DNA from: Prorocentrum cordatum
Taxonomy: Eukaryota; Sar; Dinophyceae; Prorocentrales; Prorocentraceae
Length of the DNA: 64,000 nucleotides
Direction: 5' to 3'
NCBI GenBank assembly: GCA_963575745.1
Contig: CAUYUJ010014554.1
Span: 60,001 to 124,000 of the forward strand
Below are positions 1-11,092 of this stretch, in pieces. Made by a program: the position numbers and the translations under genes. Position 1 is the stretch's first letter, and each line of letters starts with the position of its first letter. The notes beneath the pieces were generated by a model. That model was not told the DNA's origin. It did no database searches and saw only the letters and a program-made list of their open reading frames with translations.

Positions 1-1110
1 GGCAGGCTGAGGCTGAGGCAGGCTGAGGCTGAGGCCGAGGCTGAAGGCAGATTGAGGCTGAGGCTGAAGCAGGCTGAGGCTGAGGCAGAGGCAGGTTGAG
101 GCTGAGGCTGAGGCAGGCTGATGCTGAGGCTGGCTGATGCTGAGGCTGGCTGATGCTGAGGCAGGCTGAGGCTGAGGCTGAGGCTGATGCAGGCTGAGGC
201 TGAGGCAGGCTGAGGCGGAGGCCGAGGCTGAAGGCAGACTGAGGCTGAGGCTGAAGCAGGCTGAGGCTGAGGCCAAGGCAGGCTGAGGCTGAGGCTGAGG
301 CAGGCTGAGGCTGAGGCAGGCTGAGGCTGAGGCTGAGGCTCTTGCAGGCTGAGGCTGAGGCAGGCGGAGGCTGAGGCCGAGGCTGAAGGCAGACTGAGGC
401 TGAGGCTGAAGCAGGCTGAGGCTGAGGCTGAGGCAGGCTGAGGCTGAGGCTGATGCAGGCTGAGGCTGAGGCAGGCTGAGGCTAAGACTGAGGCTGATGC
501 AGGCTGAGACTGCGGCAGGCTGAGGCTGAGGCGGAGGCTGAAGGCAGACTGAGGCTGAGGCTGAAGCAGGCTGAGGCTGAGGCTGAGGCAGGCTGAGGCT
601 GAGGCTGAAGCAGGCTGATGCTGAGGCAGGATGAGGCTGAGGCTGAGGCTGATGCAGGCTGAGGCTGAGGCAGGCTGAGGCTGAGGCCAAGGCTGAAGGC
701 AGACTGAGGCTGAGGCTGAAGCAGGCTGAGGCTGAGGCTGAGGCAGGCTGAGGCTGAGGCTGAGGCAGGCTGATGATGAGGCAGGCTGAGGCTGAGGCTG
801 AGGCTGAGGCAGGCTGAGGCTGAGGCAGGCTGAGGCTGAGGGCCGAGGCTGAAGGCAGACTGAGGCTGAGGCTGAAACAGGCTGAGGCTGAGGCTGAGGC
901 AGGCTGAGGCTGAGGCTGAGGCAGGCTGATGCTGAGGCAGGCTGAGGCTGAGGCTGAGGCTGATGCAGGCTGAGGCTGAGGCAGGCTGAGGCTGAGGCCG
1001 AGGCTGAAGGCAGACTGAGGCTGAGGCTGAAGCAGGCTGAGGCTGAGGTTGAGGCAGGCTGAGGCTGAGGCAGGCTGAGGCTGAGGCTGAGGCAGGCTGA
1101 GGCTGAGGCT
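1..1110. repeat. GAGGCT satellite with ~155-bp higher-order period
   Basis: The stretch is built from GAGGCT and GCAGGCT hexamers and heptamers. A diagnostic variant, GCTGAAGGCAG, recurs at about 40, 227, 382, 537, 692, 848 and 1003. After the first interval (187) the spacing is 155, 155, 155, 156 and 155 bp, so the hexamers are organised in a regular higher-order unit of about 155 bp. The array begins before the window and decays into GCGACTGCC-like sequence after 1110. No coding potential is claimed. Confidence 0.95.
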
Positions 1111-1384
1111 GTGACTGCGACTGCCGTTGCCACTGCGACTGCCATCGCGAATGCGACTACGACTGCGAGAACAGCAGAATTCTACAACAGGATTCTCATC
1201 TGAATCTTAAGGGGAATGCTTCCCGATATGCTTCTACACATCGCTGTTAGGTTGCTTTGCCGGGATAATCTCAGCTCTGATTGGTTTCCTGGCAAACTAC
1301 CACCGAATCGCGGCCTCCGCCTGAACACTCCTCACAATTTATTACATCGCTTCGCTCATCCGCCGGCCCATATCATACCTATAC
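1111..1384. other. Short spacer without recognised gene
   Basis: About 270 bp. It contains ACCACCGAATCGCGGCC and CTCACAATTTATT, which are also parts of the ~83-bp repeat at 6890-7130, so this spacer probably holds a fragment of that family. Nothing else is recognised. Confidence 0.5.
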
Positions 1385-1965
1385 TGTGGCTAGCGAGTTT
1401 TGGCGGCTCTTGGGGCGTTTTGGGCCCCTTGGGGCCCTCTTTGGGCTCTTGGGGCGCCTCTTGGGGCGTCTTGGGGGCTCTTGGGGGCCTCTTGGGGCCT
1501 TTTGGGGCCTCCTGGGGCCTTCTGGGGCGGAGGGCCGATTTTTCAGTTTCGTTTCCTCTAGAGCCCCTCTCGGTCCAGTTCTTGGTGCCTCTCTGGTCGG
1601 TATTGGGCGGCACTTGGGCCGTCTTGGGGGCCGAAAAAGCCAGAACGCAAAAAACATAGAAAAAACAATGAAAATCAACGATTTTGGCCTCTTGGGGCCC
1701 TCTTCGGAGGCCTCTTGGAAGGCCCTTGGGGCGTCTTGGAGGCCTCTTGGGCTGTCTTGGGGCCCTGTTGGGCGTCTTCGGGCGATCTTTGGCCGTCTCG
1801 GGGCCCTCTTGGACCGTCTTGGAGGCTTCTTGGGGACCTCTTGGCCCGTCCTGGGGCCCTGTAACAGGGCTCCGGCATCTCTGGCCCGACCTTGCCGGGA
1901 CCTTGCCGGGGACTTGCCGGGACCTTGCCGGGGACTTGCCGGGACCTTGCCGGGGTACTTTTCGT
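1385..1965. repeat. GGCCTCTTGGGG minisatellite followed by GGACCTTGCCGG
   Basis: Degenerate 9-12-bp units of the type GGGGCCTCTTGG run from about 1385 to 1870, broken near 1520-1690 by less repetitive sequence. They are followed at about 1886-1955 by a short array of GGACCTTGCCGG. The same GGCCTCTTGGGG family occurs at 25.4-26.1 kb and 60.4-60.65 kb and is related, as its complement, to the AGGAGGCCCC arrays at 20.3, 20.8 and 43.4 kb. Open frames here on both strands are a by-product of a unit length divisible by three. Confidence 0.85.
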
Positions 1966-2064
1966 CTGGGGACCCCCAGGGGCCGCCCCGCGCGCGCGAA
2001 CTAGAAATACTGTTAACCAGGTACCGGAGATCTTAGCACGCCCTGGCCCGTTGGGCCGGCGAAT

Positions 2065-2700
2065 TCAAATGCCGCTCCTCGACATGCAGGAATCGCGCTC
2101 CCGTTACATATTGCCTGGCGGTTCAATTTATGCTTCAACGAACCGCCCGCTCGACCCGCCCGTCTGGGCCTGCCCGCCCGACCAGCCCGTTAGGGACTGC
2201 AGTCGCCGCTCGCTGCCTTTCGCCCGCCTTCGATGCCCCTCGCTACCCGTACTGGTTCCGCGGACGCCTTCGCTCGCTGCCCTTCGTGGCCCCGTTGCTG
2301 CCCTCAGTGGCCCCGTCGCTGCCCAGTGTGTCCCCGCATTATATGCCCTTCGTGGCCCCCGCTCGCAGTCGCCCGTCGTGGCCCCGTACGCACGCCCTTC
2401 GTGGCCCCGCTGTCGCTCTTCGTGGCCCTCTCGCTGCCCTTCGTGGCCCCTTTGTTGCCCTCAGTGGCCCCGCTGTCGCCCTTTGTGGCCCCATATGCGA
2501 ATGCCCTTCGTGGCCCCCGCTCGTTCGCGCTCGTCGCCCGTCGTGGCCCCATGTGCATGCCCTTCGTTGCCCCGCTGTCGCCCTTCGTGGCCCCCTCTCT
2601 GCCCTTCGTTGGCCCGTTTCTGCCCTCAGCGGCCCCGTCGCTGCCCTCTGTGGCCCCGGATCAATTGCCTTTCGTGGCCCCCGCTCGTTCGCGCCTTTTC
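2065..2700. repeat. Segmental duplication, copy 1 (partner 7088-7700)
   Basis: From CCGCTCCTCGACA near 2070, through ATTGCCTGGCGGTTCAA and GCTCGACCCGCCCGTCTGG, into the first part of the CTTCGTGGCCCC array, the sequence matches 7088-7700 closely and in the same order and orientation. Differences are scattered substitutions and a short indel near 2127. It is either a duplicated genomic block or two copies of the same dispersed element. Confidence 0.85.
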
Positions 2701-5120
2701 GTGGCCCCATACGCATGCCCTTCGTGGCCCCGCTGTCGCCCTTCGTGGCCCCCTCGCTGCCCTTCGTGGCCAACTTTCTAAGCTCAGTGGCCCCGCTGTC
2801 GCCCCTTTTTGGCCCCGTATACGAATGCCCTTCGTGGCCCCCGCTCGTTCGCACCCGTCGTGGCCCCATATGCATGCCCTTTGTGGCCCCGCTGTCGCCC
2901 TTCGCGGCCACCTCTCTGCCCTTCGTGGCCCGGGTGCTGCCCTCAGCGGCTCCGTCGGTGCCCTTTGCGGCCCCCTATGCGTATGCCTTTCGGGGTCCCC
3001 GCTCGTTCGCGCCCGTCGTGGCCCAAGCCAACATCGGCTCTCGCCTGATACTTCCTTGCACTTTTTGGGAGAATCGCGCTCTCGCTTTGGACTTCCTCGC
3101 AACCATACGCATGCCCTTCGTAGCCCCGCTGTCGCCCTTCGTGGCCCTCTCGCTGCCTTCGTGGTCCCTTTGCTGCGCTCAGTGGTCCCGCTGTCGCCCT
3201 TTGTGGCCCCATATACGAATGCCCTACGTGGCCCCCGCTCGCTCGCGCACGTCGTGGCCCCAGATGCGTGCCCTTCGTGGTCCCGCTGTCGCCCTTCGCG
3301 GCCACCTCTCTGCCCTTCGTGGCTCGGGTGCTGCCCTCAGCGGCTCCGTCGGTGCCCTTTGCGGCCCCCTATGCGTATGCCTTTCGGGGTCCCCGCTCGT
3401 TCGCGCCCGTCGTGGCCCGCGCCAACAACGGCTCTCGCCTGATACTTCCTTGCACTTTTTGGGAGAATCGCGCTCTCGCTTTGGACTTCCTCGCAGCCAT
3501 ACGCATGCCCTTCGTAACGGCCCTTCGTAGCCCCGCTGTCGCCCTTCGTGGCCCTCTCGCTGCCTTCGTGGTCCCTTTGCTGCGCTCAGTGGTCCCGCTG
3601 TCGCCCTTTGTGGCCCCATATACGAATGCCCTACGTGGCCCCCGCTCGCTCGCGCCCGTCGTGGCCCCATATGCATGCCCTTCGTGGCCCCGCTGTCGCC
3701 TTTGTGGCTCCCTCGCTGTCCTTCGTGGCCCCGGTGCTGCCCTCAGCGTCCCCGTCGCTGCCCTCTGTGGCCGCGGATGAATTGACCTTCGTGGTTCCCG
3801 CTCGCTCGCGCCCTTCGTGGCCCCATACGCATGCCCTTCGTGGCCCCGCTGTCGCCCTTCGTGGCCCTCTCGCTGCCTTCGTGGTCCCTTTGCTGCGCTC
3901 AGTGGTCCCGCTGTCGCCCTTTGTGGCCCCATATACGAATGCCCTACGTGGCCCCCGCTCGCTCGCGCCCGTCGTGGCCCCATATGCATGCCCTTCGTGG
4001 CCCCGCTGTCGCGTTTGTGGCGCCCTCGCTGTCCTTCGTGGCCCCAGTGCTGCCCTCAGCGGCCCTGTCGCTGCCCTCTGTGGCCGCGGATTAATTGACC
4101 TTCGTCGTTCCCGCTCGTTCGCGCCGTTCGTGGCCCCATACGCATGCCCTTCGTGGCCCCGCTGTCGCCCTTCGTGGCCCCCTCGCTGCCCTTCGTGGCT
4201 TACTTTCTGCGCTCAGTGGCCCCGTTGTCGCCCTTTCAGGCCCCATATATGTATGCCCTTCGTGGCCCCCGCTCGTTCGCGCCCGTCGTGGTCCCATATG
4301 CATATCCTTCGTGGCCCCGCTGTCGCCCTTCGTGGCCCCCTCTCTGCCCTTCGTGGCCCCGTTTCTGCCCTCAGTGGCCCCGTTGCTGCGTTCTGCGGCC
4401 CCCTAAACGTATGCTCTTCGGGGCCCCCGCTCGTTCGCGCCCGTCGTGGCCCCATATGCATGCCCTTCGTGGCCCCATTGCTGCCCGTCGTCGCTTTGCT
4501 TGCAATTCGTGGCCCCCTCGAGACCTTCGTGGTCCACTTGCTGCCCCCTGTGGCCCCGCTGTCGCTTTTTTTCGCCCCATATATGTATGCCCTTCGTGGC
4601 CGCCGCTCGCGTCCTTCGTGGTCCCTTCGCTGCCCTTCGTGGCCCTGTTGTCGCCGTTTGCGGCCCCCTCGTTGCCCTTCGTGGCCCCGTTTCTGCCCTC
4701 AGTGGCCCCGTCGCTGCCCTCTGTGGCCCCGTATCCGTATGCCCTTCGTGGCCCCATTGCTGCCCTCAGTGGCCCCGCTGTTGCCCTTCGTGGTCCCTTT
4801 GCTGCACTTCGTGGCCCCGCTGTCCTTCGCGGCCCCTTCGCTGCCCTTCGTGGCCCCGTTGCTGCCCTCAGTGGCACCGTCGCTGCCCCTCGTGCTCCAC
4901 TGTGCCCTCCGTTGGCAATTTGCTCCACGTGGCCCTTGAGCTGCCTTCGTGGCCGCAGCGCGGCGCACGCGCCATGGTTGCACGTCGTTGCCCCGTTGCT
5001 GCCCTTCGTGGCCATATTTCTGCCCTCCCTGGCTCCAGCTCGCTCCTGCTCTCAGTGGCTTCCTCGCTGGCCGTCGTGGCCTTATTTTGTCTTCTGCGGC
5101 GCTCGCTCGCTCCTGCGCCC
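2230..5120. repeat. CTTCGTGGCCCC array with nested higher-order repeats
   Basis: A degenerate unit of about 21 bp built on CTTCGTGGCCCCGCTGTCGC fills nearly 3 kb. Higher-order copies are obvious. The block starting CGGGTGCTGCCCTCAGCGGC at 2931 recurs at 3325 (394 bp). The block starting GCCCTCTCGCTGCCTTCGTG is at 3144, 3551 and 3864 (spacings 407 and 313). The GAGAATCGCGCTCTCGC segment inside it (3070 and 3462) links this array to the ~83-bp repeat at 6.9 kb. Long open frames on both strands are repeat artefacts. Confidence 0.9.
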
Positions 5121-5584
5121 ATGACCTCCTCGGCGCGCTTCAAAGATCCAGTACTATCGCAAAGAGGGTTGCGTAGCGGACAAGCGGGTCCTGCGGTTAA
5201 TGGGAATGATGCTACCTCTGTAGCCGGTCCTCTCAAGTCGAGTTGTTCTCTTTGTCTGGTCGCGCGAACCCAGATGGCTACCGAAGTCTCGGCGCGCATC
5301 CTGGGCCAGCCTTGCAGCTGGCTGTCGGCCACCACGGGGCAGTGCCGCCCCGGGTACGTGGTGGCCGTCCGGGTGGACGAGAGGGTTCTGGTGAGCAGGG
5401 ATCAGTAACGAGTGCATCCAGTCAGAACGCGCAGGCTGCCCTCGTAAGGTTGCGTATCGGCGTCCTCGTTTCAACGTGGTCCGCCGCGTCTGCGCCGTGC
5501 GTAAGTTGCCGCTTAAGGCTGGTGCGCTTTAGCGCACACTTTGGTGTGTTTCCCCATCAAACAGCTTGCCAGTGAGGGTCTAGC
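5121..5584. other. Intergenic stretch, nothing recognised
   Basis: The CTTCGTGGCCCC array fades out here. Several short open frames exist on both strands but none resembles a protein family I know. Confidence 0.4.
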
Positions 5585-5629
5585 CTTAAGAAGCGAGTGC
5601 GTGGATCGCCGGATCCCGAATCGGTAGGG

Positions 5630-5755
5630 CGACGTGGCCTCCCGTTGCCTCCCGTCGCCTCCCGCCGCGTATCTTTGCTTCCCGATGTTTTTGGTTTTCT
5701 GCCAGCGCTTCCCGTTGTTTTCCATCGCCTCCCGTTGCCTCCGGTAAATACGCAA
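5630..5755. repeat. CCTCCCGTTGC minisatellite
   Basis: Degenerate units of 10-11 bp (CCTCCCGTTGC, CCTCCCGTCGC, CTTCCCGTTGT) repeat roughly ten times. It sits immediately upstream of the SINE-like copy at 5757. Confidence 0.7.
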
Positions 5756-5756
5756 G

Positions 5757-5915
5757 GAATGAAAATACCCCGTAAAAAAGGGTACGTTCGAAGACAAAGA
5801 GGGCGGGTATCCAGGAATTGGGATATGCATATTGAATGACACGGTAGCAGACAAGAGCGAACAGTCTTAACATGATTATTTTTGTTTGTTGTTGTTGTTG
5901 TTGTTGTTGTTGTTG
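5757..5915 (+). mobile_element. SINE-like dispersed copy A ending in (GTT)n
   Basis: Shares about 140 bp with 8432-8580. Common blocks are GGAATGAAAATACCCC (GGAATGAATATACCCC in copy B), GGGATATGC, and GAGCGAACAGTCTTA followed by CATGATT and a GTT-rich tail. Both copies are in the same orientation and both end in a GTT-type simple repeat, the usual form of a short retroposon 3' end. A tRNA-like promoter (A and B boxes) was looked for and not convincingly found, so the SINE label is an inference from length, dispersion and tail. Confidence 0.55.
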
Positions 5916-6685
5916 AACATTATTACTTCTAAAGAATAATTATTGTTGGGGCCCCTGGTGCACGGCCCCCTCGCCGCGCCTAGGCCGCAGCCATGTTTTC
6001 ATCATTTTCGTGAGGAAGTCTCCGGCAAAACGGGTTGGTCCGGATCCGGTTGTTTTGTTCCCCCCCGCTTTCCCTGGCAAAAAACAATATAAAATTACAT
6101 TTCTTGTTCTAACATAACCAAACTTCAAGAATCCTTGCAAAAAATAAGGTAAAGTGGACATTCGCGCGCGCAAGACGAAATCCTTCCAAAACCTTAGTGT
6201 TCGTAGCGGTATTAACATAAAAACATCAAAAAACCAATGGTTTTTCAAAAAAAAAAAAATGTCAACATTTCATCCCGCGCGCTCTTGCGGATTCGTAGGA
6301 AACCCAACACTTTTTAAACATTTCTGTCAAACGGGCTTTTGCGAGCAACTTTTTCGTGCTTCGAACTTCTCCAACAACGGTTGCGCACCTGCCAGGGCCA
6401 TCATCCCTGTCAAATAATACCATGCGGGACACATTCGTTTTTTCTTCGCGCGCGCACGCCGAAATCTTCAAAAACCATTGGGTTTCTTGGAATTTTAGCC
6501 ACGGTCGTCCGCAGCCACGAAGTGAAGTGTCCGAACGTCATAGGGCGGGAAGCTGGGTGTGGGTGGTGGCGAAGAGTCGTTTGGAAATGTGGTAGAGCTT
6601 GAACCGGCCCCCCCACAAAGTGGGGGTATTGGCGGGCGTCGTATGAAAACCCTGGCACTGGTGAGAACGGAGTGTCCCCACGTGC
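5916..6685. other. Intergenic stretch with an imperfect local duplication
   Basis: AT-richer than its surroundings. GCGCGCAAGACGAAATCCTT at about 6165 and GCGCGCACGCCGAAATCTTC at about 6450 begin related segments of roughly 80 bp, each containing AAACCAATGG or AAACCATTGG. The rest is unrecognised. Confidence 0.4.
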
Positions 6686-6689
6686 TAGT

Positions 6690-6690
6690 A

Positions 6691-6738
<48 letters not shown>

Positions 6739-6740
6739 GA
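6690..6740. repeat. (GTT)n microsatellite
   Basis: Sixteen or so uninterrupted GTT triplets. The stretch before it (ending GGAGTGTCCCCACG) does not match the SINE-like copies, so it may be the tail of a different retroposon or an independent microsatellite. Confidence 0.9.
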
Positions 6741-6889
6741 ATTTTCATTTCTGAAGAATACATTGTTGACCCCCCCGTCCAGAGCACATTTTTTTGTCGA
6801 TTGAAGTGCCTTTTCCGGGGCTCGCTCCCGGTTTTTTATCAGGGGAAATCTTGAAGGTCAAAGTGCGTTGTTGGCCTCCGGTTTATAAC

Positions 6890-7087
6890 AAGGCTCCCGC
6901 CTGATATTTCCTCACAATTGATTGAAGAATCGCGCTCTCGCTTTGGACTTCTTCGCAATTTACCACCGAATGGCGTCTCCCGCTTGGTATTTCTTTACAA
7001 TTTATTGAAGAATCGCACTCTCGCTTTGGATCCCCTCGCAACTTACCACCGAATCGCGGCCCCCGCCTGACATTTCCTTACAATTTA
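6890..7087. repeat. ~83-bp tandem repeat (AATCGCGCTCTCGCTTTGGA)
   Basis: GAAGAATCGCGCTCTCGCTT at 6924 recurs as GAAGAATCGCACTCTCGCTT at 7007, with TACCACCGAAT and CAATTTATT in the same relative places. Single related units occur at 1300-1345, 3070-3105 and 3462-3500, so this is a dispersed family embedded in the CTTCGTGGCCCC region. Confidence 0.75.
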
Positions 7088-7750
7088 TTCATATCCCGCT
7101 CCTCGACACTCAGGAATCGCGCTCCCGTTACATATTGCCTGGCGGTTCAAGCAGAATTTACGCTTCGACGACCCGCCCGCTCGACCCGCCCGTCTGGGCC
7201 TGCCCGCCCGACCAGCCCGTTAGGGACTGCAGTCGCCGCTCGCTGCCGTTCGCCCGCCTTCGATGCCCCTCGCTGCCCGTGCTTGTTCCGCGGTCGCCTT
7301 CGCTCGCTGCCCTTCGTGGCCCCGTTGCTGCCCTCAGTGGCCCCGTCGCTGCCCATTGTGGCCCCGCATTATATGCCCCTCGTGGTCCCCGCTCGCAGTC
7401 GCCCGTCGTGGCCCCATACGCATGCCCTTCGTAGCCCCACTGTCGCCCTTCGTGGCCCTCTCGCTGCCCTTCGCGGCCCCTTTGCTGCCCTCAATGGCCC
7501 CGCTGTCGCCCTTTTTGGCCCCGTATACGAATGCCCTACGTGGCCCCCGCTCGTTCGCGCCCGTCGTGGCCCCATATGCATGCCCTTCGTGGTCCCGCTG
7601 TCGCCCTTCGCGGCCCCCTCTCTGCCCTTCGTGGCCCCGTTTCTGCCCTCAGCGGCCCCGTCGCTGCCCTCTGTGGCCCCGGATTAATTGCCCCTCGTGG
7701 CCCCCGCTCGCTCGCGCCCTTCGTGGTCCCATGCGCATGCGTTCCGCTCG
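7088..7750. repeat. Segmental duplication, copy 2, plus CTTCGTGGCCCC array
   Basis: Matches 2065-2700 over most of its length: CCGCTCCTCGACA, the GGCGGTTCAA junction and the following CTTCGTGGCCCC units in the same order. The array here is only about 0.45 kb, against nearly 3 kb in copy 1, so the two copies have expanded or contracted differently. Confidence 0.85.
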
Positions 7751-8430
7751 TATCCGCGTGGCCCCATTTTTCGACGTTCTTTCCCAGTCTTTTCTACTCT
7801 TTCCCTTTATCTTCATTTTCATTTCGTTCGTACTCCGTTGTGCTATTCCTCAGTTCTTCGCATTCCGCCCGCTCCCCCCCAGGCCACCCCATCCCACCCC
7901 AACAATCTCCACCCCTTCCCGCTCGCATTCCGTATTTCTCCAAAATTATTCCCAGTCCCTGTTCCAGATTCCTCCGTGCGCCCCCCGCTCCTCCGCACTC
8001 CTCCTGGTTCCTCTTCTCCACTCCTTGCCGCTCCTCCTCCTGAGACCCTACTCTTGTTCACTCCATCCCAACCCACTGCGCATCCCCGCGCTCCTCTCGA
8101 CGCGGTTGCAGTTTTCACTATCCTTCCGCCCCGCTCTCCCAACATCCCGTTTCCTTTCAGCGTTCCACGAAACTGGTTTCTGACACCAGTTCGCAGCTGT
8201 GCGTCCCCCCGTGGGGGTATCCACGATATGTTCTTTCGAGGGAGTGGTGCGTGGCGCTGTCTATGGCGCGACCCATGGCGAAGCATATTGTTAACCTGTG
8301 TCGGAGTGGCTGGCGCAAGCTGAATCGCCACTCGCAGCGCAAACCATCGTCCTCCCTCCTTCTTGCCCCTCCCCTCCCTCCCCCCAGTGCCCTTCGTCCT
8401 TCGTTTTCAAGGGCTTCACCAACCGCGCGT
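7751..8430. other. Pyrimidine-rich intergenic DNA
   Basis: Strongly strand-asymmetric C/T-rich sequence from about 7770 to 8160 and again at 8340-8400. No gene recognised. Confidence 0.45.
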
Positions 8431-8431
8431 G

Positions 8432-8580
8432 GCAGGGAATGAATATACCCCCCAAAAAAGGGGGTACGATCGAATACGAAGTGGGCGGGTTTCCAGGTTT
8501 TGGGATATGCGTATTGAGCGGCACGCGAACAGATAAGAGCGAACAGTCTTAGCATGATTGTTGTTGTTGTCTTTTTGTTC
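8432..8580 (+). mobile_element. SINE-like dispersed copy B ending in TTGTTGTTG
   Basis: Second copy of the element described at 5757-5915, in the same orientation, with a shorter GTT tail (about 8557-8578). The core GAGCGAACAGTCTTA is identical in the two copies while the upstream half has many substitutions, so both are old. Confidence 0.55.
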
Positions 8581-9019
8581 TGGACCCCGCTCCAAACGTC
8601 TTGTGTGACGGCCGTGGGGCCCGAGGCCGCTTCCCCCCCAGGGGTTGAACCTATCCAAATGGCCCTGCCGCTGCGGTTTGTTACTCGCGACGCCGGAAGA
8701 CGGGGCAGTGCCGGCCGCGTCGACGATGGGGGCGATGATTTATCAAGAGGGGGGTGGATGACACGGCTGGGGCCATTCATTCTGCCCAGATTCCAGGGCC
8801 GGACCTGACTGAATGCGTCTCTTGCCCCCCGCCCCCTGGGCCCCGCGCGTGCCTCGGGCGACCTTCCGTCCTGGACGCCCCCCCCCCTCTCTTGGACTCC
8901 CCTAAGTGGGTGGCTCGTGGCGCGTTCCGCCCCTCGTGCGAATGTGGCGCGCGTCGTCGCCCGGAGCCGGCGGCGTTGGCTTCGCCCGCGCCCGCGCCCC
9001 AAATCCACGGATCCGTAAT
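8581..9019. other. GC-rich stretch, nothing recognised
   Basis: Open frames on both strands, none resembling a known family. Confidence 0.35.
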
Positions 9020-9570
9020 GCATGCTTGCGTGCCCCTCCTCTTCCTCCTCCTCCTCCTCCTCCCCTCCTCGTCGTCCTCCTCCTCCTCCTCCTCCTCCTC
9101 CTCCTCCTCCTCCTCCCCCTCCTCGTCCTCGTTGTCCTCGTCGTCGTCCTCCTCCTCCTCCTCCTCCTCCTCCTCCTTTTCCTCCTTTTCCTTTTTTTTT
9201 TTTTTTCTCCTCCTTCTCCTCCTTCTTCTCCTTCCCTCTCCCCCCTCCATCCTCCTCCTCCTCCTCCTCCTCCTCCTTCCCGTCCTCCTCCTCCTCCTCC
9301 CCCTCCTCGTTCTCCTCCTCCTCCCCTCCTCTCCCTCCTTCTCCTCCTCCTCCCTCCTCCCTTCCCCTCCCTCTTTCCGTTTCCTCCCCTCCTCCTCCTC
9401 TCCTCCTCCTCCTCCTCCTCCTCCTCCTCCTCCTCCTCCTCCTCCTCCTCCCCCCTCCTCCCCCCCCTCTCCTCCTCCTCCTCCTCCTCCTCCTCCTCCT
9501 CCCTTCCCGTCCTCCTCCTCCTCCTCCTCCTCCTCCTCTTCCTCCTCCTCCTCTTCCCCCTCCGTTCCAA
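9020..9570. repeat. (TCC)n microsatellite, about 550 bp
   Basis: Almost pure CTC/TCC triplets with TCG, TTC and T-run interruptions. On the minus strand it reads as GGA and so gives artificial poly-Glu, poly-Arg and poly-Gly frames several hundred residues long. One-sided polypyrimidine:polypurine mirror sequence of this length can form triplex (H-) DNA; that is a property of such tracts, not shown here. Confidence 0.95.
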
Positions 9571-10565
9571 TCTACGGATCCGCGTGCGCCTGACAGCAAT
9601 CGGCGCGGAAGGGGGGCGGCGTCCGCAGCGCCGCGGCGGTGCGCGTGCGGCCCCTGCAGGTCGTCCGGAGATCGCAGGGGGAGCACACCTGGTTCGGGTG
9701 GAACCAGGCGCCGCCCCGGCCCCCCCCGCCCGCTGCCGCCCGCGGACCGCGGAGGGGGCCGGCGCGCCGCCACCGGGTTCGGCCAGGGCCATCTTGGGCG
9801 CCAGGGCGTGTGCGCAACCTTGCTTGGCCCACGAGGTGGGCGGGGGCGGGGCGGCGCGCCCACTCAGACGTCCAGCGCTTTGGGAGGATCGAGGCACCGC
9901 TTTTTCATCCATTTCGGCGCCCGGCGGGCTGTTTTCGGGCCCTGGGACTATCAAAGCAGCGCCTCGGGATGTAACGTTGGTCCCCAAGGAGGGGTCGAGT
10001 GCTCCAGTGGGTGAGGGGGGGGGCGGGTTGGGCGGCCTTCTCTCAGCGCAGCAGACACGCAATGCTTTGGCCGAAAATCCTGGCAGACGTCGCTGTCTCT
10101 ATCCGACCTGGGCGGCATGCGTCGCTGGAGGTGCATCGTGAGGATGTCTCATCCAAATCACAGTTTTGTTGTTCAAGCGAGGTGCCAGAAAACATGCGCG
10201 AAGCGAGCACAACCTCTGCGCCCCTCGGAATTCCAACGATGTTGCAGCACACCATTTGGCCAGCTTCATGGGCACGGTGTCCGCCGAACGCGCACAGAGC
10301 ATCGCCAACCGCTCGCGCACCTCCGGCCCCTCCTGCTCTCTTCCTCCCCTCTCCCTCCTCTGTGCGCTCCCGCACGCTGCTGTGGTTCAGCATCGTCTGA
10401 CCCATCCCCACCCCCACTGGGCCAGGGCATCTCGGCCCCACCAGCCCACCCTCCTAGGTGCGGATAGGCCGCGCGAAACCCGCAAGAGCAAGCATATTTG
10501 ATCATATCTCTACGACCACCCTTCGGGTGACAAGGAGTTTTTTTGGGGGGGGCGGAACAAGCGTC
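9571..10565. other. GC-rich intergenic DNA
   Basis: About 1 kb with open frames on both strands because of high GC. I recognise no domain. A short T- then G-run (10536-10553) immediately precedes the ATCGAT satellite. Confidence 0.4.
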
Positions 10566-11092
10566 TCACTCAATCGATATCACTATCGATCTATCGATCT
10601 CATGAATTATCGATTCCACTATCGATATCACTATGGATCGCATAATCCATATTACCATCGATCTCGCAATACATATCACTATCCCTCTCACTATCGATCT
10701 CACTATCGATCTCACAATCGACCTCACAATCGACCTCACTATGGAACTCACCATCGATCTTACTGTCGAACTCTCTTTCGGTTGTACTGTCGATCGCACA
10801 ATTCATCTCACTCTCGAGCTTATAGTCGATCTCACTATCCCTCGCACCAACGGTCTCACTATCGATCTCACTATCGATCTCATCATCGATCTTACCATCG
10901 ATCTTACTGTCGATCTTACTGTCGATCTCATATCGATTTTACTTTCGGGCGCATTAGCGATCTCACTATCGGTCTCATTTTCGATCTCACCATCGATTCT
11001 ACTATCGATCGCACTATCGATCGCAGTGTTGATCTCACTATCGATCTCACTATCGATTGCACTATCGATCGCACTCTCGATCTCACGGGACA
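10566..11092. repeat. 12-bp ATCGAT satellite (CTCACTATCGAT)
   Basis: About 44 degenerate copies of CTCACTATCGAT. The 6-bp palindrome ATCGAT is the best conserved part. The same monomer occurs at 38.96-39.15 kb in this orientation and at 60.92-61.16 kb in the opposite one. Each monomer is four codons, so all frames stay open and read as TIDL-like or IVRS-like repeats; I do not regard these as genes. Confidence 0.95.

Noticed and set aside
2230-5120. Very long open frames on both strands (up to ~500 codons) rich in Pro/Arg/Trp
   Set aside because: They follow the period of the CTTCGTGGCCCC repeat, which has no stop codon in several phases. All frames look alike and differ by repeat variants, so they are not genes.
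9020-9570. Poly-Glu/Arg/Gly and poly-Ser/Pro/Leu frames of several hundred residues
   Set aside because: Pure translation of the (TCC)n microsatellite in its different phases.
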